In this document: piece after piece, positions 6,782-13,209 of the stretch | How the letters are laid out: each line of letters begins with the position of its first letter | How positions within the stretch are numbered: the first letter of the stretch is position 1 | Origin: CAZCYE01 sp964502775 | Lineage (GTDB): Bacteria; Actinomycetota; Acidimicrobiia; IMCC26256; PALSA-555 | Direction: 5' to 3' | NCBI GenBank assembly: GCA_964502775.1 | Contig: CAZCYE010000022.1 | Span: 1-22,081, forward strand | Length of the DNA stretch: 22,081 nt | Position numbers and translations under genes: made by a program | Notes under the pieces: generated by a model | The model's input: the letters and a program-made list of their open reading frames with translations, nothing else | Databases searched by the model: none | What the model was told of the DNA's origin: nothing

Positions 6782-7597
6782 TCAGCAGGCGGCGAGCGCG
6801 GGGACGACCTCCTCCCCCAGCACCACGGCGTTGGCCGGATCCGAGGGGTCGAGCGGCGCGACGACCGCCCACGCCGCACCGGCGTCCCGATAGCGGGCCA
6901 GCGCGTGCGCGAGCGAGCTCGGCCCGCCGACCAGGGTGCCGCGGTCCGCCCCGAGCCGCTCGGCCTTGGCCCGTGCCCGCTTGTCGTCGCCCGCGAGTAC
7001 GACCACGCCTCCCCACGAGCAGTCGAACGGCGTGCGCGCGGCGCTCGAGCGCACCGATCGCGCCCGGGACTCGAACGACTCGACGCTCAGGCCCCACGCG
7101 TTCCAACCATCGGCCTCGGCGCTCGCCACCGCGCGCACGGCACGGGCGGTGCCGCCGACCCACACTGGGAAGCCCCGATCGCGCGCGGCTCGCACTGTGT
7201 CGCGCAGGCAGGCGACGCGCTCATCCACGCTGCCGAACCCGAGCCCGAAGGTCTCGTTCTCCTGGCGGCTCTCGGAATCCCCGGCGCCGATCGCGGCCAC
7301 CAGACGACCCGGCGCGAGCCGCTCGACCGTGCCGAGCCCGGTCGCGAGCGAGACCGCGGGGCGGAGCCACGCGCGTGCAACCAGGGTCCCCACCTGCACG
7401 CGCCGGGTGCTCGCGGCCACCGCGCCCAGCAGGGCGAGACACTCGAGCGCCGGTCGACGGTGCCCGTCCCTCGCGAACCGGAAGAGATGGTCGTAGACGA
7501 ACACGCCGTCCACGCCGGCGTCGTCCGCGGCCTGGGCCACGGCGATCGGCACGCCCGGATCACTCGAGAACGACGGCAGGGCCAGCCCCACCTTCAC
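6782..7597 (-). CDS. LLM class oxidoreductase, probably F420-dependent
   Basis: Predicted 271-residue luciferase-like TIM-barrel oxidoreductase. Typical parts are VGLALPSFSSDPGVPIAVAQ (3-22), AQAADDAGVDGVFVYDHLFR (21-40), VGTLVARAWLRPAVSLATGL, LVAAIGAGDSE and FPVWVGGTARAVRAVASAEA, followed by a C-terminal barrel end. In actinobacteria this class usually uses deazaflavin F420, with FMN as the other possibility. No substrate can be inferred. It is a little shorter than many members (about 300) but looks complete. The GTG start overlaps the ROK stop by 4 nt and GGGGG lies 8 nt upstream, so it is translationally coupled as the last gene of a four-gene operon. Confidence 0.8.
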   Translation of the reverse strand: MKVGLALPSFSSDPGVPIAVAQAADDAGVDGVFVYDHLFRFARDGHRRPALECLALLGAVAASTRRVQVGTLVARAWLRPAVSLATGLGTVERLAPGRLVAAIGAGDSESRQENETFGLGFGSVDERVACLRDTVRAARDRGFPVWVGGTARAVRAVASAEADGWNAWGLSVESFESRARSVRSSAARTPFDCSWGGVVVLAGDDKRARAKAERLGADRGTLVGGPSSLAHALARYRDAGAAWAVVAPLDPSDPANAVVLGEEVVPALAAC

Positions 7598-8544
7598 GCG
7601 ACGAGCCCCCGAGCCAGGGCGGCCGCGCCCACCACTCCGGCACGGTCCCCCAGCATCGCGGCCACCACGGGCACCGGCGCCCGCCGACGCGCGGCTTGGA
7701 CCCGGTCGGTGAACGCGCGCCGAATCGGCTCGAGCACCACGTCGCCGAGGGCCACGATCCCGCCCGACACGACCACGAGCGCCGGGTCCAGCACGTTGAC
7801 CAGCCCCGCGAACCCGATCGCGACGTCGACCGCCCAGGCCTCCAGGATCTCCACACCGTCCGGCTCCCCGGCGCGGGCCGACTCGCCTACGTGCACCCCC
7901 GTGACCGCGTCCACCTCACCACCCGCGCGCGCCAGGACCGCAGGTGCCCGACCCGTGGCCGCAGCGCGGCGCGCCCGGGCGCCGAGCCCGGTGCCCGAGG
8001 CCACCACCTCCCAGTGCCCTGGCTCCCCGCACGCACAGCGACCGGCGAGGGGGTCGAACTGCCAGTGACCCACCTCACCCGCGAAGCCCTGGCTCCCGCG
8101 GTAGAGCCGGCCGCCGATCACGATGCCACCCCCCACGCCGGTACCGAGGGTGATCACCAGCGCGTGCTCCACACCGCGAGCCGCGCCATGGCACACCTCG
8201 CCCCAGGCCGCGACGTTGGCGTCGTTGTCGACCACGACGGGCAGCGCCAAGGCGTCGACGAGCTCGGCGCGCAGCGCCACCTGGGCCAGCGCCGGCGTGT
8301 TCGGCGCGTGATAGACGACGCCGTCGCCGTCCACCAGTCCCGCGGCCCCGACACCCACCGCGACGACCGGCGCCTGTCCTCTACCGACGTGGCTCGCCAG
8401 CCGCACGATCGTGCTGCGCAGTTCGGCAAACGTGGGTGGGGTCGCCTCCCGCGCCTCGGCCAGCACCGACCCCGCGCCGTCCACCACCGCAACCCGCGAA
8501 TTCGTACCGCCGAGGTCGATGCCCAGGGTGGGCCCGGAGCTCAC
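7594..8544 (-). CDS. ROK family sugar kinase (glucokinase-like)
   Basis: Predicted 316-residue ATP-dependent sugar kinase, probably cytoplasmic glucokinase. GIDLGGTNSRVAVVD (8-22) is the first phosphate loop, DNDAN (106-110) holds the catalytic Asp108, and LGTGVGGGIVIGG (133-145) is the second phosphate loop. GEVGH (156-160) holds the sugar-binding Glu and the zinc His160. The ROK zinc motif is normally C-x-C-G-x-x-G-C. Here it reads CACGEPGH (170-177), so the last Cys is His177, which could still bind zinc. Sugar specificity is inference, since ROK kinases also act on mannose, fructose or amino sugars. There is no N-terminal DNA-binding domain, so it is not a ROK repressor. The GTG start overlaps the preceding stop by 3 nt. 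Confidence 0.85.
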   Translation of the reverse strand: MSSGPTLGIDLGGTNSRVAVVDGAGSVLAEAREATPPTFAELRSTIVRLASHVGRGQAPVVAVGVGAAGLVDGDGVVYHAPNTPALAQVALRAELVDALALPVVVDNDANVAAWGEVCHGAARGVEHALVITLGTGVGGGIVIGGRLYRGSQGFAGEVGHWQFDPLAGRCACGEPGHWEVVASGTGLGARARRAAATGRAPAVLARAGGEVDAVTGVHVGESARAGEPDGVEILEAWAVDVAIGFAGLVNVLDPALVVVSGGIVALGDVVLEPIRRAFTDRVQAARRRAPVPVVAAMLGDRAGVVGAAALARGLVA

Positions 8545-8879
8545 TCGGTGCGATCGAGGTGGTGCACGTTGCTGGGCCCGCCGGCACCTTCGCCCGCGCG
8601 TGCCTCGCGCACCTGCTGCTGCTCGCGCACGACCCTCGCGGTGGCGTCCACGAGCGCCTCCGCCGCGAGCAACAGCTCGCGGGCCGCATTCACCACGTGA
8701 TCCGCCACCTCAGGACCCGCGTCGAGCAGCGCGTCCACGATCGAATCGAAGACGCTCGGGAGTGACGCCGCGCCCGTCGTGGGCTCGGGCCCCAGATCGC
8801 CGGTGCCCAGATCGTCAGTGCCGGGATCGCCGGTGCCGGGGGAATGCGGATCCGAGTGCTCGTCGCGCGCCGGCTCCAT
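8541..8879 (-). CDS. Small helical acidic protein upstream of the sugar kinase
   Basis: Predicted 112-residue cytoplasmic protein that I do not recognise. The first 38 residues are low-complexity Gly/Asp/Pro/Thr. Part of this is encoded by three 15-bp DNA repeats. Residues about 42-95 are strongly helical, with SIVDALLDAGPEVADHVVNA followed by ARELLLAAEALVDATARVV, and could form an amphipathic bundle or oligomerisation helix. The tail is polar. ATG at 8879 has a GAGGAG with 5-nt spacing and shares one base with the stop of the upstream membrane-protein gene. Its stop overlaps the ROK start. Tight coupling suggests a role beside the kinase, but none can be named. Confidence 0.65.
   Translation of the reverse strand: MEPARDEHSDPHSPGTGDPGTDDLGTGDLGPEPTTGAASLPSVFDSIVDALLDAGPEVADHVVNAARELLLAAEALVDATARVVREQQQVREARAGEGAGGPSNVHHLDRTE
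8795..8839 (-). repeat. Three 15-bp repeats in a coding region
   Basis: Three near-identical 15-mers of the form GATCGCCGGTGCCSR encode the repeated Gly-Thr-Gly-Asp-Leu/Pro segment at the N-terminus of the small acidic protein. The middle copy has three substitutions. Confidence 0.75.
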
Positions 8880-9448
8880 CAGGTCTCCTCATCGGACGTT
8901 GGACCGTGGTGCCGGTATACCAAATCGCTCCGGCTCGTGCCGTGGCCGGTTCCGGGGCTTGCTCGCCGGCCCGAGCTCCGGGTCGGGAATCGGCCGTGGC
9001 GCGCGCCCCACAGCCCGACCAGGGCGAGCGGGAGCATCGGCACCAGCACGCCGAAGGGGTTCGCCACCGCGGTGCCCGCCGCGATCGCCAACGACACGCC
9101 GGTCGCCCCGAAGAGGTGCGGCCGCACCCCCCGGGGAGCTGGTCCCTGGAACAGGAAGAGGGTCACGACCGCGATGTCGTCGCCCTGGGAGTTGCGGACC
9201 AACGCGGTGAAGAAGGCCCAGAGCCACACGCCGATCGAGACGAAGAACAGCGCGAGCGCGGCCCCGATGGCCACGCTGTCGAGCGACCCCAGGCCCGCCG
9301 CGGCCGGGATCGCCGTCACGGCGAAGATCGCGTCCGCGACCCACGCGGCCCCGACGATCGCGCGCCCCGGGTGGGCGGCCTCGCCGCTCCGGCCGTCACC
9401 ATCGCGATCACCACCGGCATCACCAGCGGCATTCGGATCGCGGCCCAC
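8879..9448 (-). CDS. Four-helix membrane protein
   Basis: Predicted 189-residue integral membrane protein of unknown function and first gene of the operon with the ROK kinase. A charged Asp/Gly-rich N-terminus (1-29) precedes four hydrophobic helices at about 31-53, 58-82, 112-130 and 132-150. LWGARHGRFP lies after the last helix, followed by a polar Ser/Gly/His-rich tail. A soluble loop at about 84-111 (NSQGDDIAVVTLF) lies between helices 2 and 3. The start is GTG at 9448, fixed by TACCCT ending 7 nt upstream and the absence of a ribosome site. A chaperone, sensor or transport accessory role is conceivable, but nothing in the sequence decides. Confidence 0.68.
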   Translation of the reverse strand: MGRDPNAAGDAGGDRDGDGRSGEAAHPGRAIVGAAWVADAIFAVTAIPAAAGLGSLDSVAIGAALALFFVSIGVWLWAFFTALVRNSQGDDIAVVTLFLFQGPAPRGVRPHLFGATGVSLAIAAGTAVANPFGVLVPMLPLALVGLWGARHGRFPTRSSGRRASPGTGHGTSRSDLVYRHHGPTSDEET

Positions 9449-9455
9449 GCGGCCC

Positions 9456-9461
9456 AGGGTA
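9456..9461 (-). promoter_or_regulatory. Leaderless -10 element TACCCT for the four-gene operon
   Basis: Minus-strand TACCCT is followed by 7 nt and the GTG at 9448. It lies after the stop of the upstream glycosyltransferase gene, so the operon has its own promoter. Confidence 0.55.
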
Positions 9462-9482
9462 CCGGCGACTCAGACCGGCAGC

Positions 9483-10610
9483 TCAGACCGGCCCGAGCAC
9501 GCGCAGGTCGCCGGCCGCGAGCGGTGCCAGCCGGCGCGCGAGCACCTCGTACGAGAGCTCGGTGCTGGCCCGAGCACGCGCGGCATGGCCCAGTCGCTCG
9601 GCCAGCGCCGCGTCGCCGAGCACGCGCGCGAGGGCGGCGCGCACCTCGGCGACGTCGGTGGGGTCGACGACGAACCCCGTCACTCCGTCGACGACCGCCT
9701 CGTGCGCGCCACCGCTGCGTCCGGCCACGGCCGGAACACCCGCCGCCGCCGCCTCCAGGAACACGATGCCGAAGCCTTCGGCCTCGAGCGCACCCCAACG
9801 ATCCCGGCACGGCATCGCGAACACGTCCGCACATCCGTACAGCGCGGGCAGCCACTCGTCATCGACTCGGCCGAGGAAGTGCACCCGGTCGGAGATGGGT
9901 GCCGCGCGTCGCTCCAGTCGCGCGCGATCCCGCCCCGCGCCCGCGATCACCACCTGCACGCCGTCGAGCCCGCGCACCGCGTCGAGCAGGACATCGAAGC
10001 CCTTGCGGGGCACGAGACGGCTCACCCCCAGGACGAGCGGACGGTCGACGGCCACGCCGAAGTGAGCCCGAGCGGCGCGCCGGGCCTCGTCATCGAGGGG
10101 GCGGAACCGGCCGGCGTCGACCCCGGGGGGCACGACGAGCGTCGGCACCTCCCGGCCGGCCACCCGGGCCACCTGCCTCGCGGTCCAATGCCCCGCCGCC
10201 ACCACGCCCTCGACCGATCTCAGGACACGCCGAGCGAACGGACGCGTGAGCGGGAGGCGACCGTAGACGGTGACCTCGGCGCCGTGCGCGACCACGACCC
10301 GGGGAGCGGCGCGCACGCCCGACGACACCGCACCGAGCGGCAGCATCGGGTCGAGGAACACGACGGCCGCGCCCACGTCTCGCGCGAGGCGGTCGATCCG
10401 GTGTGCGAGCCCCGGTGTGGGCAGGAGCACCGGGGCGCGCACCCGCTCCATCCGGAAGGCCTGCGCGGCGTCGAACGCGCTGGCGTCGCGGTGCGGCGTG
10501 GTGAGCACCGTCGTCTCCGTCGGCGGCAATCGGCGCCACAGCTCGTGGAGGTAGGTCTGGATCCCCCCGATCTTCGGTGGGAAGTCGTTGGTGACGAGCA
10601 ACGAGGCCAT
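9483..10610 (-). CDS. GT4 glycosyltransferase, PimB'-like
   Basis: Predicted 375-residue GT-B retaining glycosyltransferase, probably at the inner face of the membrane. LLVTNDFPPKIGGIQTYL (4-21) is close to the N-terminus of PimB', the GDP-mannose-dependent enzyme that adds the second mannose to phosphatidylinositol monomannoside. Also seen are VVAHGAE (106-112) with His109, SRLVPRKG (197-204) with Arg198 and Lys203 for the nucleotide diphosphate, FAMPCRDRWGALEAEG (264-279), the EX7E pair Glu278 and Glu286, and AGRSGGAHEAV. This supports a mannosyl or related transfer to a lipid acceptor. The acceptor is inference. ATG at 10610 is 12 bp after the flavoprotein stop with no clear ribosome site, suggesting coupled translation. 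Confidence 0.82.
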   Translation of the reverse strand: MASLLVTNDFPPKIGGIQTYLHELWRRLPPTETTVLTTPHRDASAFDAAQAFRMERVRAPVLLPTPGLAHRIDRLARDVGAAVVFLDPMLPLGAVSSGVRAAPRVVVAHGAEVTVYGRLPLTRPFARRVLRSVEGVVAAGHWTARQVARVAGREVPTLVVPPGVDAGRFRPLDDEARRAARAHFGVAVDRPLVLGVSRLVPRKGFDVLLDAVRGLDGVQVVIAGAGRDRARLERRAAPISDRVHFLGRVDDEWLPALYGCADVFAMPCRDRWGALEAEGFGIVFLEAAAAGVPAVAGRSGGAHEAVVDGVTGFVVDPTDVAEVRAALARVLGDAALAERLGHAARARASTELSYEVLARRLAPLAAGDLRVLGPV

Positions 10611-10622
10611 CCCGGCGAACCG

Positions 10623-11870
10623 TCAGCGCGGTCCGGTCACGCCCGCCTCGACGAGCGCGATCGCGTCGTCGAGGCTGGCGCGATCGGCGACAAGGCGGTA
10701 GAGGCGGGCGATCACGGCCGGGCGCGAGAAGCCCACGGCGCCCACGAGCCGGCCCTCCCGGCCCACCACCGCCACGAAGCGGCGCTCGGCGAGCGAGCCG
10801 TGCACCACGCGGATCTCGTCGTCGCCCCGCACGTGCCCGAGCACCTGGATCTTGGTGTCGTACTGGTCGGACCACACGTAGGGCACGGGCGCGTACGGCT
10901 CGGCGTCCTCGTCGCGCACGAGCAGGCGCCGCGCCGCCGCGGCGCCCTGATCGGCGGCGTTGGTCCAGTGCTCGAGCCGCATCAGCTCGCCGTCGAACAA
11001 CAGGTTGGGCCACCGGCACACGTCCCCCGCGACCACGACCCCCGGTGCCGCGACGCAGGTCGCGTCGCACACCACGCCGTCGTCGAGGGTGAGACCCGAG
11101 CCCTCGAGCCAGTCGACGGCCGGGCTCACCCCCACGCCGACCACCACGAGGTCGGCCTCGACCGCGTTGCCGTCCGCGAGCCGCACGCGCTCGACCCGCG
11201 CCGTCCCCTCGAGGGCCGCGACACCGGTGCCGGTGCGCAGGTCGACGCCGTGGTCACGATGCAACGCCGCGAGCGTGGCGCCGAGGACCGGACCGAGACC
11301 GCGGACCAGCGGTACGTCGGCCGCCTCGAGCACCGTGACCGCGAGGCCGCGACGCGTGCACGTCGCGGCCACCTCGGAGCCGATGAACCCGGCCCCTACG
11401 ACCACGAGGCGGCGCGCCCGGGTCGCCTCGTCGCGGATCGCGAGGGCATCGTCCAGCGTGCGGAGGGTATGGATGCCGGCCAACGGCGGGGTATCGGGCA
11501 AGGTCCGAGGGATCGCGCCGGTGGCGATCACGAGCCCGTCGTAGTCGAGCCGGGCGCCGTCGTCGAGCGTCACCACCCGGGCGTCGGGATCGAGCGCGAC
11601 CGCCCGGCGACCCAGCCTCAGATCGAGGTTGAGGTCGTCGTAGTCGTCGCGCAGCTGCGTGCGCTCGGGCTCCCAGTCCCCGGCCAGCACCTGCTTCGAC
11701 AACGGCGGACGGTCGTACGGGAGTCGGTGCTCGGCCCCCACCAGCACGACCGCGCCGTCGTAGCCACCGGCGCGCAACGCCTCGGCGGCGCGCAGCCCCG
11801 CCAGGGACGCGCCCACGATCACGATGCGATCGCCGGCGATGCGTGGATCCAAGCCGTCCGCCGCGCCCAT
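10623..11870 (-). CDS. FAD/NAD(P)-dependent ferredoxin-reductase-like oxidoreductase
   Basis: Predicted 415-residue flavoprotein of the ferredoxin/rubredoxin reductase group (BphA4, rhodocoxin reductase type), which moves electrons from NAD(P)H through FAD to a small iron-sulfur protein. RIVIVGASLAGLRAAEALR (15-33) is the FAD fold, with Ser where many members have Gly. PYDRPPLSK (51-59) is a family signature, VVVGAGFIGSEVA (155-167) binds NAD(P)H, with Glu181 ending the following strand and favouring NADH, and VVAGDVCRWPN is the second FAD motif. The C-terminal domain has WSDQYDTKIQVLG, typical of reductase_C. The partner ferredoxin is not adjacent. The one at 19217-19417 is a candidate only by type. 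ATG at 11870 lies 9 nt after TAACGT, so the gene is likely leaderless. Confidence 0.87.
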   Translation of the reverse strand: MGAADGLDPRIAGDRIVIVGASLAGLRAAEALRAGGYDGAVVLVGAEHRLPYDRPPLSKQVLAGDWEPERTQLRDDYDDLNLDLRLGRRAVALDPDARVVTLDDGARLDYDGLVIATGAIPRTLPDTPPLAGIHTLRTLDDALAIRDEATRARRLVVVGAGFIGSEVAATCTRRGLAVTVLEAADVPLVRGLGPVLGATLAALHRDHGVDLRTGTGVAALEGTARVERVRLADGNAVEADLVVVGVGVSPAVDWLEGSGLTLDDGVVCDATCVAAPGVVVAGDVCRWPNLLFDGELMRLEHWTNAADQGAAAARRLLVRDEDAEPYAPVPYVWSDQYDTKIQVLGHVRGDDEIRVVHGSLAERRFVAVVGREGRLVGAVGFSRPAVIARLYRLVADRASLDDAIALVEAGVTGPR

Positions 11871-11879
11871 CGGGCGCTG

Positions 11880-11885
11880 ACGTTA
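11880..11885 (-). promoter_or_regulatory. -10 element TAACGT for the flavoprotein operon
   Basis: Minus-strand TAACGT ends 9 nt before the ATG at 11870. A direct repeat of the 9-mer GGCCAAGAG (minus strand, two copies at 11891-11908) covers the -16 to -35 zone and may be a regulator site. Confidence 0.45.
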
Positions 11886-11917
11886 CCGACCTCTTGGCCC
11901 TCTTGGCCGTGCCGGCG

Positions 11918-11958
11918 AAAAAGGTGAGGGTCCGGCCCCGGGGGAGGACCGGACCCTC
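11918..11958 (-). terminator. Intrinsic terminator with T-run (3' end of the 6C-like RNA)
   Basis: GAGGGTCCGG (11926-11935) and CCGGACCCTC (11949-11958) form a perfect 10-bp stem with a 13-nt C-rich loop. On the minus strand it is followed by ACC and TTTTT (11922-11918). It ends minus-strand transcription before the flavoprotein promoter. Confidence 0.8.
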
Positions 11959-12004
11959 GTGACACCTGGCGATGTCGGGACGGGGGGCGTCCCGAGCGCC
12001 CATG
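11918..12004 (-). ncRNA. 6C-like small RNA (two hairpins with C-rich loops)
   Basis: On the minus strand, hairpin 1 has an outer stem GGCG/CGCC (12000-11997 with 11971-11968) and an inner 8-bp stem TCGGGACG/CGTCCCGA (11995-11988 with 11982-11975). These close on a run of six C residues (11987-11982). A 9-nt linker (11967-11959) leads to hairpin 2, a 10-bp stem whose 13-nt loop contains CCCCC, and then a T-run. Two adjacent hairpins with C-run loops, the second acting as terminator, define the actinobacterial 6C RNA class, which includes M. tuberculosis B11. C-rich loops in that class are thought to pair with G-rich ribosome sites. The 5' end is not certain. From the TATAAT at 12079-12084 the transcript would start near 12072 and be about 155 nt long. 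Confidence 0.6.
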
Positions 12005-12022
12005 GCGTCAGGCTCGACTGCC

Positions 12023-12064
12023 GGTACCCGGTGGTACCACTCGGCGATACCACTCGGAGTGGTA
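12023..12064. repeat. Palindrome cluster with the half-site GAGTGGTA
   Basis: A 17-bp palindrome (12048-12064: TACCACTC, one central base, GAGTGGTA) lies 7 bp from a 10-bp palindrome GTGGTACCAC (12031-12040). The motif GGTACC occurs at 12023 and 12033, ten bp apart. The cluster sits just downstream of the TATAAT box. It could be a repressor operator for the small RNA, or hairpins at the 5' end of its transcript. Confidence 0.6.
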
Positions 12065-12078
12065 CAGGCAACACCACA

Positions 12079-12084
12079 ATTATA
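12079..12084 (-). promoter_or_regulatory. Consensus -10 TATAAT for the 6C-like RNA
   Basis: An exact TATAAT on the minus strand, rare in such GC-rich DNA. It points at the palindrome cluster and the C-loop hairpins. A 6-bp hairpin (CGCCCG, loop GCTC, CGGGCG, 12100-12085) lies immediately upstream where the promoter spacer would be. No convincing -35 box is visible. Confidence 0.5.
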
Positions 12085-12130
12085 CGCCCGGAGCCGGGCG
12101 AAATGACACCTCTCCGGGCGTGATTCCGGA

Positions 12131-12148
12131 CCCAGGCTCAACCCTGGG
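12131..12148 (-). terminator. Possible terminator hairpin after the PuuD-like gene
   Basis: CCCAGG (12131-12136) and CCTGGG (12143-12148) form a 6-bp stem with a 6-nt loop, 12 nt after the TAG of the PuuD-like gene. There is no T-run. Confidence 0.35.
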
Positions 12149-12160
12149 CCACGGCGTTGG

Positions 12161-12913
12161 CTAGAAGACCAGCTCCCAGAGCGCGTACCAGAGCGCGGTG
12201 AGCACGAGCCCTGCCCCGAGGGTGCGCCGATGGTCGTCGTAGATCCAGTTCGTGAGGTTCTGGGCCCGTCCGCCGATGAGGCCGAGGCAGTTGAGTTCGA
12301 GCACGGCCCAGAGCACGACCGTGACCCCCCAGTAGATCCCGCGGTCCGACGCCGTGTCGTAGGCACCGGACCCGAAGAAGTGGCCGGTGCCGATCATGAA
12401 GCCGAGCATCGGCAGCGAGAAGATGGTGTTCTGGCGCGACGCCAGCAGCGCGCGCCGCCCGGCGTCGGCGGCGGCCGGGTCGGCCGTGCCCCCCGCGGCG
12501 ACGTTGCGCGCGTTGGCGATCACCTTCTTCTGGTTGGGCCAGATCACGAGCCACACGTTGAGGAACATCGTGATGCCGAGCAGCATGCCGGTGGCGATGC
12601 TGATCCCGGCGGCCGACCTGAAGTACTCGTCGGTGAGGAACGTCCCGTCACCTTCGCTCCCCTGGGGGATGAGCCCGAGGAGGAGGCCGAACAGGAGCGT
12701 GGCGACGGCAGCCCAACGGAACCACCACAGGGCCCGGGAGGCGAGCTTGTCGAGAGCGTTGTTGCGCGCGCCCGCTTCCATCTGCGCGAACGCCGGCACC
12801 TGCACGAAGTTGAAGTAGTAGAGCAGGCCGATCCACGCGATCCCGGCGAGCACGTGGCCCCAGCGGGAGAGGAAGTGGAGTCCGAAGTTGTCGAAGATCT
12901 CCAGCGCGAGCAT
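12161..12913 (-). CDS. PuuD-like (urate oxidase N-terminal domain) membrane protein
   Basis: Predicted 250-residue integral membrane protein with about six helices (near 18-36, 64-82, 101-125, 165-182, 194-213 and 232-249). SRWGHVLAGIAWIGLLYYFN (16-35), FVQVPAF (36-42), ALWWFRWAAVATLLFG (61-76), VWLVIWPNQKKVIANA (120-135) and FSLPMLGFMIGTGHFF (165-180) match the membrane domain of urate hydroxylase PuuD (Urate_ox_N). Full PuuD carries a C-terminal cytochrome c. Here the protein ends after the last helix and no CXXCH is present. His20 and His178 could be metal or heme ligands. No other purine gene is nearby, so urate oxidation is doubtful. ATG at 12913 follows AGGGGGT by 5 nt. A GTG at 12934 would add seven polar residues. 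Confidence 0.75.
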   Translation of the reverse strand: MLALEIFDNFGLHFLSRWGHVLAGIAWIGLLYYFNFVQVPAFAQMEAGARNNALDKLASRALWWFRWAAVATLLFGLLLGLIPQGSEGDGTFLTDEYFRSAAGISIATGMLLGITMFLNVWLVIWPNQKKVIANARNVAAGGTADPAAADAGRRALLASRQNTIFSLPMLGFMIGTGHFFGSGAYDTASDRGIYWGVTVVLWAVLELNCLGLIGGRAQNLTNWIYDDHRRTLGAGLVLTALWYALWELVF

Positions 12914-12961
12914 TTTCGACCCCCTGTCCGTCACGCGTCCAGCGACCGCGGTTCCGGCGGC

Positions 12962-12967
12962 AACCTA
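12962..12967 (-). promoter_or_regulatory. -10 element TAGGTT for the PuuD-like gene
   Basis: Minus-strand TAGGTT would start a transcript near 12955 with a leader of about 42 nt carrying AGGGGGT before the ATG at 12913. The decamer repeats begin 16 bp further upstream. Confidence 0.4.
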
Positions 12968-12982
12968 GCACCACGCCCACGA

Positions 12983-13037
12983 GACCGCCGCGGATCGCCG
13001 GACCGCCACGGACCGCCACGGATCGCCGCGGACCGCC
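12983..13037. repeat. Six near-decamer repeats upstream of the PuuD-like gene
   Basis: GAYCGCC occurs at 12983, 12993, 13001, 13011, 13021 and 13031, that is at spacings of 10, 8, 10, 10 and 10 bp. Two units (GACCGCCACG) are identical. The block lies just upstream of the -10 element of the PuuD-like gene, on one face of the helix, as expected of binding sites for a direct-repeat regulator. Confidence 0.7.
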
Positions 13038-13164
13038 GCCCCCCCCGAGCGCGCCCCCCACATGGCGCCGGCGATGACGCAGAGGGTGCGGACGCGTGAC
13101 GCCGGGACGCGCCCGGGGTCAGTGCCCGGCAGGCCTGCTCGACGTGCGCGTCGCGCTCAGCCAG

Positions 13165-13209
13165 CCCGATGCACCCGATGCACCCGATGCGCCGGATACG
13201 CCGATCACG
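13165..13209. repeat. 9-bp tandem repeats before the LysM gene
   Basis: CCCGATGCA occurs twice exactly, then CCCGATGCG, followed by two degraded 9-mers (CCGGATACG and CCGATCACG). The block ends 46 bp before the LysM start codon. Confidence 0.75.

Noticed and set aside
5771..8068. An open frame of 765 codons on the plus strand opposite alaC, the LLM gene and the ROK kinase.
   Set aside because: Same shadow pattern. No motif, no promoter or ribosome site, and it crosses several well-supported minus-strand genes.
8844..11927. An open frame of 1027 codons on the plus strand across the membrane-protein, glycosyltransferase and flavoprotein genes.
   Set aside because: The minus-strand genes have clear family motifs. 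The plus frame is Arg/His/Pro-rich with no domain and is the usual antisense shadow of codon bias in high-GC DNA.
12023..12064. A T-box riboswitch, because of GTGGTACC-like sequence near the TATAAT box.
   Set aside because: The match to the T-box consensus is partial, no specifier stem was seen, and no aminoacyl-tRNA synthetase or amino-acid gene lies downstream.
11883..12077. A 64-codon frame on the minus strand through the 6C-like region.
   Set aside because: It crosses the terminator hairpin and the flavoprotein -10 element, has no ribosome site, and its composition is random Pro/Ser/Arg.
12983..13209. CRISPR-like array in the repeat-rich intergenic region.
   Set aside because: Units are only 9-10 bp and directly adjacent with no spacers. 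No cas gene is present.
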